A stretch of DNA of 5,693 bases from Treponema sp. (GTDB lineage Bacteria > Spirochaetota > Spirochaetia > Treponematales > Breznakiellaceae): NCBI GenBank assembly GCA_031254175.1, contig JAIRUY010000042.1, positions 1 to 5,693 of the forward strand, written 5' to 3'. Position numbers and translations under genes: made by a program. The notes beneath the pieces were generated by a model. That model ran no database searches. It was not told the origin of the DNA and saw only the letters and a program-made list of their open reading frames with translations. Shown here one piece after another: positions 1-5,693 of the stretch. Numbering within the stretch: the first letter of the stretch is position 1; the number at the start of each line of letters is the position of its first letter.

Positions 1-1977
1 AATGAACGCTACCACATTGAATACCGTATGCGCAGACGGGATTCCAGCATTGCCAGTTTCGAGGAAGCCGGCATAATTTCGGAATATGCCGAAAACGGAG
101 AACCGTTGTGCATGGCGGGAATGGCTCTGGATCTAAGCCGTTTAAAATGGGCAGAAGAAAAAAACCGTGACTTGGAACTGCAATTCAAAAAAATTCTTTC
201 CGGCAGCGATGCCAAATCCATTATCGAAGAAAACCGGCTTTTAAGGGTAACCATAGCGGCATCGGCAATGGTAATCGGAGGCTTTCATCAAAATTACGAT
301 ACGGTTTTGCTTCAGGCAATTCAAATGATTGGGGAAAGCGTAGGTGCGACTTTTATTGGTTTTTGGCGCAACACAGAGCGGGAAGAATCAATGTGCTGTT
401 TCTTAAAATATCACTGGTCAACAAAAGCGCATGTTTTAGATGCCGAAAAAAACAGGACTTACTTTAAATATGACAATTTATTTCCAGCATGGAAAGAAAA
501 GCTGGCGGAAAATCATTATCTGATTTGTAATGCAAAAGATATTTCGCAAGGATTTCTTAATGTTTTTGACATGACAGAAGCAAAAAGTATTCTGCTTATC
601 CCGTATTATCTCCACGAAGGCTTTTGGGGGATGATGGGCATCACGCGCAAAGAGGAAACGCCGTTTGTTCCGGCTGAAGCCGAAGCGCTGCAGACAGGAA
701 CCAAAGCCATTGCTTTCTCCATTTCGCGTAACGAAATACTTGGGAAAATTAACATGGATCGTGATACCGCTATGGCAAACACCCTCGCAAAGGGCGAGTT
801 TCTTTCGCGCATGAGCCACGAAATGCGCACTCCGCTTAACGCAATTATCGGAATGACCAATATCGCGATAAAGGAAAAAGATCCGCAAAAAGCAAAGGAA
901 CATCTGAAAAAGGTGGAAATCTCATCACGTTTAATGCTGAATGTAATTAATGATGTTTTGGATATATCAAAGATCGAGGCTGGAAAACTGGAGATAGTTA
1001 AAATGCCTTTTGATTTTGCCGCCATGATCAAAAATGCGGAAAATATAGTCAGGATAAAAATGGAAGAGAAACAGCAGCGGTTTAAGGTTAAGTGTGATAA
1101 TTCCATCACCAATATGATTATCAGTGATGAACACAGGCTGCTGCAGGTAATTGTCAATCTTCTTAACAATGCGACGAAGTTTACTCCCGATGCCGGAGAT
1201 ATTTCGCTCACTGTCATTCAAAAGAAACTCTGCGAGACAAGAGTCAAGCTTCGGGTAGAGGTGCGGGACAGCGGCATCGGCCTTGCCCTTGATCAGCAGA
1301 AAAAATTGTTCCATGCTTTTGAACAGGCTGACGGCAGCATCACCCGCAAATACGGCGGCACCGGCCTGGGTCTTACCATCTGCAAAAAAATACTGAACGC
1401 GCTTGACGGCGATGTTTGGGTAAAAAGCAAACCTGATCAGGGCGCCTGCTTTTTCTTTGAATTTGAAGCCGACATTGGCATATCTTTAGCAGAAGCAAAC
1501 AGACAAGCCGCCGGCAAGCCGGATTCTGAAAAAAATGAAAAAATATACAACTGGAAAGATTATACAATACTGTTTGCGGAAGATGTGGAAGTTAACAGAG
1601 AAATCGTGGAAATTACACTTGGAGAAACAGAAGTCAGGATTGTAAGTGTAACCAACGGAAAAGAAGCTGTTGAAAAGTTCACAGCGAATCCGGAAATGTA
1701 TGATTTAATTTTAATGGATGTGCAAATGCCGGTCATGGACGGACTGACCGCGACAAAACAAATACGCGCATTTGAAGAAGAACTCCTTGAAAAACAGTCC
1801 GCAGGTTTCAGTGAAGCCCGAAGGAATCTGTGCAAACAGATTCCAATTATTGCCATGACCGCAAATGCCTTTAAGGAAGATGTTGATATTTGTATGGCCG
1901 CAGGAATGAACGAACATGTTGCCAAACCAATTGCCTTGGATGAGTTTTTTGGAGTATTGGAAAAACACTTAAAATAA
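1..1977 (+). CDS. Hybrid sensor histidine kinase (PAS end, GAF-like, HisKA, HATPase_c, REC), 5' truncated by window edge
   Basis: The frame is open from base 1, and the codons before the first ATG (28-30) already read as the end of a PAS/PAC domain, so the true start is upstream. Numbering from the first codon in the window, residues 1 to about 50 are the PAS end (EYRMRRRDSS, then a G-x-P turn and a terminal LDLS). A charged, probably helical linker follows to about 85, then a GAF-like sensor domain from about 85 to 245. HisKA has the H-box SRMSHEMRTPLN with phospho-accepting His273. HATPase_c shows the N-box (N386 to N390), G1 DSGIG (D423) and G2 GGTGLGL (452-458). A C-terminal REC domain from about 521 has acidic E527/D528, phospho-acceptor D573 in LILMDVQMP, T620 and K642. 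All catalytic residues are present, so an active kinase with an internal receiver is expected. No membrane segment is visible and no Hpt domain follows REC, so a separate Hpt protein may complete the relay. The signal sensed is unknown. The gene ends in tandem TAA codons. Confidence 0.95.
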   Translation, partial: NERYHIEYRMRRRDSSIASFEEAGIISEYAENGEPLCMAGMALDLSRLKWAEEKNRDLELQFKKILSGSDAKSIIEENRLLRVTIAASAMVIGGFHQNYDTVLLQAIQMIGESVGATFIGFWRNTEREESMCCFLKYHWSTKAHVLDAEKNRTYFKYDNLFPAWKEKLAENHYLICNAKDISQGFLNVFDMTEAKSILLIPYYLHEGFWGMMGITRKEETPFVPAEAEALQTGTKAIAFSISRNEILGKINMDRDTAMANTLAKGEFLSRMSHEMRTPLNAIIGMTNIAIKEKDPQKAKEHLKKVEISSRLMLNVINDVLDISKIEAGKLEIVKMPFDFAAMIKNAENIVRIKMEEKQQRFKVKCDNSITNMIISDEHRLLQVIVNLLNNATKFTPDAGDISLTVIQKKLCETRVKLRVEVRDSGIGLALDQQKKLFHAFEQADGSITRKYGGTGLGLTICKKILNALDGDVWVKSKPDQGACFFFEFEADIGISLAEANRQAAGKPDSEKNEKIYNWKDYTILFAEDVEVNREIVEITLGETEVRIVSVTNGKEAVEKFTANPEMYDLILMDVQMPVMDGLTATKQIRAFEEELLEKQSAGFSEARRNLCKQIPIIAMTANAFKEDVDICMAAGMNEHVAKPIALDEFFGVLEKHLK

Positions 1978-1981
1978 TAAA

Positions 1982-2010
1982 GTAGTTCAGAAACTGCAAT
2001 TAGTCTTTTT
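1982..2010. terminator. Candidate weak bidirectional terminator between convergent genes
   Basis: The sequence GTAGTT-CAGA-AACTGC (1982-1997) can form a 6-bp stem with one G-U pair and a 4-nt loop in the plus-strand RNA, followed after a short gap by a five-T run (2006-2010). Read on the minus strand the stem has one A-C mismatch, but it is followed directly by a T-rich tract (TTTATTATTTT). It lies just after the kinase stop codons and overlaps the last codons of the oxidoreductase. The stem is short and GC-poor, so this is only a candidate. Confidence 0.3.
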
Positions 2011-2983
2011 CAAAGGGAAACTTCATTCCCCATGAAGAGCGGATATCATCCAACAGTTCCATTATCCTTAAAGTTTCCCGGTGAGGCATTTCAGGACACT
2101 CAAGCCTTCCTTCCTTTATGGCTTTTACCGCCGACTGTACCTCATATTCATACCCGCTGATCCGCTCCGGCGCATCATAGCGCGCAATCTCCTTAAAATC
2201 CGCCGTAAATACACGGAAATAATCCGGATTATTTATGTTTTCAACCGCAATGTGCCCCTTGTCGCCATAGATGATTCCTTCGCGGTTTGTCTGCATAAAG
2301 ATCGTACTGTACATAACGGCAGTTCTGTCCTGCCCGAAAAACATAGTGATGCTGTTGGTAGCGTCAACGCCTTTGTCAGTCATAAGCGCCGAAGACGAAA
2401 CTCTTTCGACCTTGTCTCCAAAAACCATTGAGGCAAAATTTATCGGGTATACGCTTAAATCAAGCAGAGCTCCGCCTGCCAGCCCGGGTTCAATTATCCT
2501 TGCAACGCGGGAGATAGGATAACCAAGATTGGCTGTCAGCAGTTTCGGTGTCCCGATTATTCCGCTGTCAAGAACTTCGTTGATTTTCTTTGAGAGCGGC
2601 ATATATCTTGTCCATATAGCTTCGGTAATCAGCAGTTTTTTTTCTTTGGCATAATCCAGCAATTTTTTTGCCTGTTTTGCATTGACAGTAAAAGCCTTTT
2701 CGCATAACACGTGCTTCCCATGATCCAAACAGAGCATGGAATGTTCAAGGTGATGGGAGTGCGGAGTGGCAACAGAAACTAATTCTACAGAAGGGTCCTC
2801 TACCATTTCTTTATATGACCCGTATGCTTTTTTGAATCCGTGCCGGGCGGCAAAATCCTTCGCACGATCCAAATCCCTTGCGGCAACCGCATAGGCTTCG
2901 ACATCCGGCATTTTTGCAATGGTTAACGCCATTTTTTCCGATATTCCGCCGGCTCCCAAAAAAGCCATTTTCACTTTTTCCAT
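2000..2983 (-). CDS. Gfo/Idh/MocA-family oxidoreductase, dihydrodiol-dehydrogenase-like
   Basis: This 327-residue protein has the usual length for the family, whose members oxidise or reduce sugars, inositols, diols or related alcohols with NAD(P). The N-terminal Rossmann fold shows FLGAGGIS at residues 8-15. The family's catalytic Lys motif appears as CEKAF (K96) instead of the commoner EKP. EAIWTR (121-126) and GGALLDLSVYP (170-180, Tyr179) match the dihydrodiol-dehydrogenase-like branch, where a Lys and a Tyr at nearly these positions are catalytic. The C-terminal half is the expected alpha/beta substrate domain. No signal peptide or membrane segment is seen, so it should be cytoplasmic. 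The ATG at 2983 is chosen because AAAGGA precedes it by 6 nt and the Rossmann strand starts at once. The frame stays open to 3298, but that extension is antisense to uvrB and has no family character. The gene diverges from uvrB. The actual substrate cannot be read from the sequence. Confidence 0.93.
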   Translation of the reverse strand: MEKVKMAFLGAGGISEKMALTIAKMPDVEAYAVAARDLDRAKDFAARHGFKKAYGSYKEMVEDPSVELVSVATPHSHHLEHSMLCLDHGKHVLCEKAFTVNAKQAKKLLDYAKEKKLLITEAIWTRYMPLSKKINEVLDSGIIGTPKLLTANLGYPISRVARIIEPGLAGGALLDLSVYPINFASMVFGDKVERVSSSALMTDKGVDATNSITMFFGQDRTAVMYSTIFMQTNREGIIYGDKGHIAVENINNPDYFRVFTADFKEIARYDAPERISGYEYEVQSAVKAIKEGRLECPEMPHRETLRIMELLDDIRSSWGMKFPFEKD

Positions 2984-2989
2984 TTTTAT

Positions 2990-2995
2990 TCCTTT
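2990..2995 (-). promoter_or_regulatory. Ribosome binding site that fixes the oxidoreductase start
   Basis: On the minus strand AAAGGA is followed by the 6-nt spacer ATAAAA and then ATG at 2983. This supports that ATG over the longer open frame reaching back into uvrB. Confidence 0.75.
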
Positions 2996-3005
2996 GCGCG
3001 AAGTC

Positions 3006-3032
3006 TTGTTTATGTATATTATATAGTATAAA
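3006..3032 (+). promoter_or_regulatory. uvrB: Possible uvrB promoter (weakly resolved)
   Basis: The only non-coding DNA ahead of uvrB is the 69 bp from 2984 to 3052. TTGTTT (3006-3011) could serve as -35 with TATAAA (3027-3032) as -10 at a short 15-bp spacing. TATAGT (3022-3027) is an alternative -10 without a good -35. The tract is so AT-rich that the exact elements cannot be chosen by eye. No LexA-type palindrome was recognised here, so nothing in the sequence points to SOS control. Confidence 0.3.
3018..3023 (-). promoter_or_regulatory. Candidate -10 box for the oxidoreductase gene
   Basis: The minus strand carries a perfect TATAAT here, 34 nt upstream of the oxidoreductase ATG, which would give a leader of roughly 28 nt. 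A near match, TATACT (3025-3030), lies just upstream. No good -35 hexamer is seen 16-18 bp further upstream, where the minus strand is pyrimidine-rich. The box overlaps the region that must also hold the uvrB promoter. Confidence 0.4.
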
Positions 3033-3040
3033 TATGAAAA

Positions 3041-3046
3041 AGAGGA
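3041..3046 (+). promoter_or_regulatory. uvrB: uvrB ribosome binding site supporting a TTG start
   Basis: AGAGGA is followed by AAAAAC and then TTG at 3053, a normal spacing. The reading frame upstream of TTG meets a TGA at 3035-3037 with no ATG or GTG between, and the next in-frame Met lies past the Walker A motif, so TTG is the only workable start. Confidence 0.8.
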
Positions 3047-3052
3047 AAAAAC

Positions 3053-5047
3053 TTGCGTCAGTTTGAAGCAGAATCCCCGTTTAAACCAGCAGGAGATCAG
3101 GGCGAGGCAATTGCCGCGCTTTCCAGAGGAATAAAAGACGGAGATAAATACCAGACATTGCAGGGTGTCACTGGTTCGGGCAAAACATTCACCATGGCAA
3201 AGATAATCGAAGAAGTGCAGATGCCCACGCTTGTTGTAAGCCACAACAAGACACTTGCCGCCCAGCTTTACCGGGAGTTCAAAAGTTTCTTTCCGCACAA
3301 TGCGGTTGAATACTTTGTTTCCTATTATGATTACTATCAGCCCGAAGCGTATGTCGCGAGCCGCGATTTGTATATCGAAAAAGACGCTTCAATAAATGAT
3401 GAGATAGAAAGGATGAGGCTCTCCGCGGCACGCAGCATGATGGAACGTGAAGACGTTATTATCGTGGCAACCGTTTCCTGTATTTACGGCATGGTAACGC
3501 CTGACGTGTACAAAAAAATGACAGCTACTTTTTCAAAAGGCGAAACTGTAGATGTTGACTCGCTAATCCGCCGCTTTGTGGAGCTTCAATATGAACGCAA
3601 CGATGCCGTTCTTGAAAGAGGGCGTTTCCGGCGCAGGGGAGATACGCTGGAAATATATCCCGCATACATGGAAGAAGCCTACCGCGTTGATTTGGACTGG
3701 GACCGCGTTGAACGTATCCGCCGTTTTAACCCTGTATCCGGCGAAATGCTCGAAGACCTTGACCGTGCCCTGATTTACCCTGCAAAACAGTTTGTCATGC
3801 CCGCAGACATGGTGCATAACGCATTAGACGCAATCAGGCAGGAATTAAAAGAAAGACTTGAATATTTTCAAAACACAGGAAAAATAATGGAAGCCGAACG
3901 CCTTAAAACGCGCGTTGAATATGATATAGAAATGCTTACAGAAATGGGATACTGCTCCGGAATCGAAAATTATTCCGCCATTTTGGCAGGGCGCAAACCG
4001 GGAGAATCTCCCGATACTCTGGTAGATTACCTTCCAAAAAAACATTTGACCTTTATTGACGAAAGCCATGTCACTCTTCCCCAGCTTGGAGCGATGTATG
4101 CGGGAGACCGCAGCCGCAAGCAAAGCCTTGTAGACTACGGTTTCCGTCTGCCTTGCGCCCTTGATAACCGTCCGCTTCGTTATGATGAATTTGTCGAACG
4201 CCTGGATAAAACAATTTTTGTTTCCGCTACGCCCGGCAAAACAGAAATTGAACAGTCTGCAAGAGTGGTGCAGCAGGTCATCCGGCCAACCGGCCTTTTG
4301 GATCCGGAAATCGAAGTGCGTCCCAGCGAAGGCCAAATGGAAGACATTTACGGCGAAGTACAAAAGCGCATCAAAGCCGGAGAGAGGTCTCTGATTCTTA
4401 CGCTGACAAAAAAAATGGCGGAAGACCTTGCCGATTACCTTGGCGGTCTTGGGTTGAAAGTCCGCTACATCCACAGCGAGGTTGAAACCATTGAACGCGT
4501 AGAGATACTAACCCGGCTGCGGCAGGGCGAGTTTGACATACTTGTCGGGATAAACCTGCTGCGTGAAGGCATTGATCTGCCGGAAGTATCATTCATCGCT
4601 ATTCTTGACGCTGATAAAATCGGCTTTTTACGTTCGCTTACAAGCCTTGTGCAGATAATAGGGAGGGCTGCGCGTAATGCGGCCGGCAAAGTTATCATGT
4701 ACGCCGACCGTACAAGCGACGCAATGGAAAAAGCGATTGCCGAAACAAACCGCCGCCGTGAAATTCAAATTGCGTATAACAACAAACACGGCATTACGCC
4801 GGCTACAGTAAAAAAAGCAGTCGCCGGCATATTAACCCGTCATGCGGAAGAAGCGGAAAACGCCGCCGCAGGTACAATTGAAGTACTGAAAAAATCCTAC
4901 AATTTGTTAATTCCCGCTCAGCGCAAACAGTTGATTAAAGCTCTGGAAAACGAAATGCTGGAACACGCAAAAAATCTTGAGTTTGAACAGGCCGCAGCAA
5001 TCAGAGATGAGATCACCAGAATTAAAAATACGCAGGAATTAACCTGA
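3053..5047 (+). CDS. uvrB: UvrABC excision-repair subunit B (UvrB)
   Basis: UvrB is the ATP-dependent damage-verification subunit of nucleotide excision repair. It is loaded on DNA by UvrA, clamps one strand behind a beta-hairpin, then recruits UvrC for the two incisions. The 664-residue length is normal for the family. Walker A is GVTGSGKT (38-45). The damage-probing hairpin begins at YYDYYQPEAYV (91-101) with its conserved tyrosines. The central UvrA-contacting part (about 150-250) is present. The motif II box is DESH (336-339), followed by the family-typical GDRSRKQSLVDYGFRLP (351-367). SATPG is at 391-395, and helicase motif VI is QIIGRAARN (534-542). A C-terminal UVR domain (about 625-660, with LEFEQAAAIRDEI) is the UvrC and UvrB contact. 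All key motifs are intact, so the protein should be functional. The start is TTG with AGAGGA upstream. uvrA and uvrC are not in the window. Confidence 0.99.
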   Translation: MRQFEAESPFKPAGDQGEAIAALSRGIKDGDKYQTLQGVTGSGKTFTMAKIIEEVQMPTLVVSHNKTLAAQLYREFKSFFPHNAVEYFVSYYDYYQPEAYVASRDLYIEKDASINDEIERMRLSAARSMMEREDVIIVATVSCIYGMVTPDVYKKMTATFSKGETVDVDSLIRRFVELQYERNDAVLERGRFRRRGDTLEIYPAYMEEAYRVDLDWDRVERIRRFNPVSGEMLEDLDRALIYPAKQFVMPADMVHNALDAIRQELKERLEYFQNTGKIMEAERLKTRVEYDIEMLTEMGYCSGIENYSAILAGRKPGESPDTLVDYLPKKHLTFIDESHVTLPQLGAMYAGDRSRKQSLVDYGFRLPCALDNRPLRYDEFVERLDKTIFVSATPGKTEIEQSARVVQQVIRPTGLLDPEIEVRPSEGQMEDIYGEVQKRIKAGERSLILTLTKKMAEDLADYLGGLGLKVRYIHSEVETIERVEILTRLRQGEFDILVGINLLREGIDLPEVSFIAILDADKIGFLRSLTSLVQIIGRAARNAAGKVIMYADRTSDAMEKAIAETNRRREIQIAYNNKHGITPATVKKAVAGILTRHAEEAENAAAGTIEVLKKSYNLLIPAQRKQLIKALENEMLEHAKNLEFEQAAAIRDEITRIKNTQELT

Positions 5048-5057
5048 CCGCCGGTTT

Positions 5058-5681
5058 TTAACTCTTAAAGCTGGCTGATACTTTACTGAATACTTCAACC
5101 AGAGCCGGATCAAACATATTTCCGCTGGTTTCGGTAATTATTTCTACTGCCTGCTCATGAGTAAGAGCGTCCTTGTACGGACGAACTGATGTGAGCGCAT
5201 CATAAACATCAATTCTAGCCATTATACGGCCAAGAAGAGGGATTTCTTCGCCCTCAAGCCCGCGAGGATAACCTGAACCATCCCATTTTTCATGGTGAGT
5301 GCCGGTAAAAATCAATGCAAGTTCCAGAAATTCACTTTTTCCGGCCTTTTTTTCAATTTTTTCTATTATTGTCTCTCCATAGATGACATGCTTTTTCATC
5401 TCGCTGAATTCTTCATTGGTGAGTCTTCCCGGTTTATTGAGAATACTGTCTTTAATACATACTTTACCAACATCATAGAGCATACAGGACTGAAGAAGCA
5501 TATCCAAATCCAGCTTTTTTATTTCTTCTCTGTAAACACCTTGTTTATCCATTTCTTCATAGAAGATTTTCAGACATTTCTGGATGCGATCAATATGGCC
5601 GCCCATATTATGGTCATGATAATCTATCAATTCCGCCATGGTTTTTATTAGAGCGTCTATTAGTATCTTTTCATTCCCCAT
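5058..5681 (-). CDS. Stand-alone HD-GYP domain protein with a His-to-Tyr change in the HD motif
   Basis: HD-GYP proteins are metal-dependent phosphodiesterases that typically hydrolyse cyclic-di-GMP. This 207-residue protein is almost entirely that domain: GGHIDR (His29), KPGRLTNEEF, His98, HHEKWDGSGYP (His129, His130, GYP at 137-139), D158 in IDVYDALTS, and RPYK. The motif that should read HDxGK is Tyr69-Asp70-Val-Gly-Lys73, so the metal-binding His is replaced by Tyr (codon TAT at 5475-5477, one base from CAT). Activity is therefore uncertain: metal binding may be altered, or the protein may act as a sensor or binder. The residue four before His29 is Asn, where some trinuclear-iron members have Glu. 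The ATG at 5681 is chosen because GGAGGA sits 5 nt upstream. No receiver or other input domain lies in the window, although most relatives have one. The gene converges on uvrB with a 10-bp gap. Confidence 0.9.
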   Translation of the reverse strand: MGNEKILIDALIKTMAELIDYHDHNMGGHIDRIQKCLKIFYEEMDKQGVYREEIKKLDLDMLLQSCMLYDVGKVCIKDSILNKPGRLTNEEFSEMKKHVIYGETIIEKIEKKAGKSEFLELALIFTGTHHEKWDGSGYPRGLEGEEIPLLGRIMARIDVYDALTSVRPYKDALTHEQAVEIITETSGNMFDPALVEVFSKVSASFKS

Positions 5682-5685
5682 ATAT

Positions 5686-5691
5686 TCCTCC
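5686..5691 (-). promoter_or_regulatory. Strong ribosome binding site of the HD-GYP gene
   Basis: On the minus strand GGAGGA is followed by ATAT or AATAT and then ATG at 5681. The frame also contains a TTG at 5691-5693, but that codon overlaps the Shine-Dalgarno itself, so the ATG is the better start. This strong site also argues that the protein begins here and is not the tail of a longer receiver-HD-GYP fusion. Confidence 0.75.
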
Positions 5692-5693
5692 AA

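Noticed and set aside
606..1217. 203-codon open frame on the minus strand inside the kinase gene
   Set aside because: It lies wholly antisense to the conserved GAF, HisKA and HATPase region, has low-complexity Ser/Ile/Phe composition and shows no recognisable domain.
2984..3052. LexA/SOS box ahead of uvrB
   Set aside because: No palindrome resembling the E. coli CTGT-N8-ACAG or Bacillus GAAC-N4-GTTC boxes is present.
2984..3298. Possible 105-residue N-terminal extension of the oxidoreductase into uvrB on the opposite strand
   Set aside because: The extension is Cys- and Phe-rich shadow sequence of uvrB with no family similarity, and a good ribosome site precedes the ATG at 2983.
3845..4474. 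209-codon open frame on the minus strand inside uvrB
   Set aside because: It is antisense to highly conserved UvrB motifs; its Phe/His/Lys-rich product matches no family I recognise.
5041..5059. AACC...GGTT dyad followed by TTT between uvrB and the HD-GYP gene, as a terminator
   Set aside because: The stem is only 4 bp with an 8-nt loop and overlaps the uvrB stop region; too weak to call without RNA data.
5292..5651. 119-codon plus-strand open frame opposite the HD-GYP gene
   Set aside because: It is the antisense shadow of a clearly conserved domain, and no convincing ribosome site or domain was recognised for it.
1..5693. Defence system, mobile element, CRISPR array or RNA gene
   Set aside because: All but about 100 bp is taken up by four recognisable gene families; no repeats, transposase, integrase, tRNA-like fold or array was seen.

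Overview
The window holds four protein genes on alternating strands (+, -, +, -), filling nearly all of it. No RNA gene, CRISPR array, insertion sequence or long repeat was seen. Base composition looks moderate (roughly mid-40s % GC by eye) and similar across the genes, so nothing marks an island or recent transfer. The set fits a chromosomal segment of a free-living or gut bacterium with rich signal transduction. The hybrid kinase's REC domain carries a long insert before its conserved Thr, and the HD-GYP protein has a particular sequence style. Both recall Treponema-like spirochaetes or some Clostridia. That placement is inference from memory of family style, not proof.

Layout: (1) 1-1977, plus strand: the 3' part of a cytoplasmic-looking hybrid sensor kinase (end of a PAS domain, GAF-like domain, HisKA, HATPase_c, REC); its true start lies upstream of the window. 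(2) 2000-2983, minus strand: a complete Gfo/Idh/MocA-family NAD(P)-dependent oxidoreductase of the dihydrodiol-dehydrogenase-like type. (3) 3053-5047, plus strand: complete uvrB, the excision-repair helicase-like subunit, using a TTG start. (4) 5058-5681, minus strand: a complete stand-alone HD-GYP domain protein, with its ribosome binding site at the window's right edge.

The oxidoreductase and uvrB are divergent and share one 69-bp AT-rich control region. Kinase/oxidoreductase and uvrB/HD-GYP are convergent, with gaps of only 22 and 10 bp. No gene pair in the window is co-directional, so no operon can be claimed and no functional link between the neighbours is evident. The kinase and the HD-GYP protein are both signalling proteins (His-Asp phosphorelay and, by family, cyclic-di-GMP turnover), but they are separated by two unrelated genes.

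I found no convincing undescribed system. The most notable signal is that the HD-GYP protein has Tyr in place of the metal-binding His of its HD motif while keeping nearly every other signature residue.
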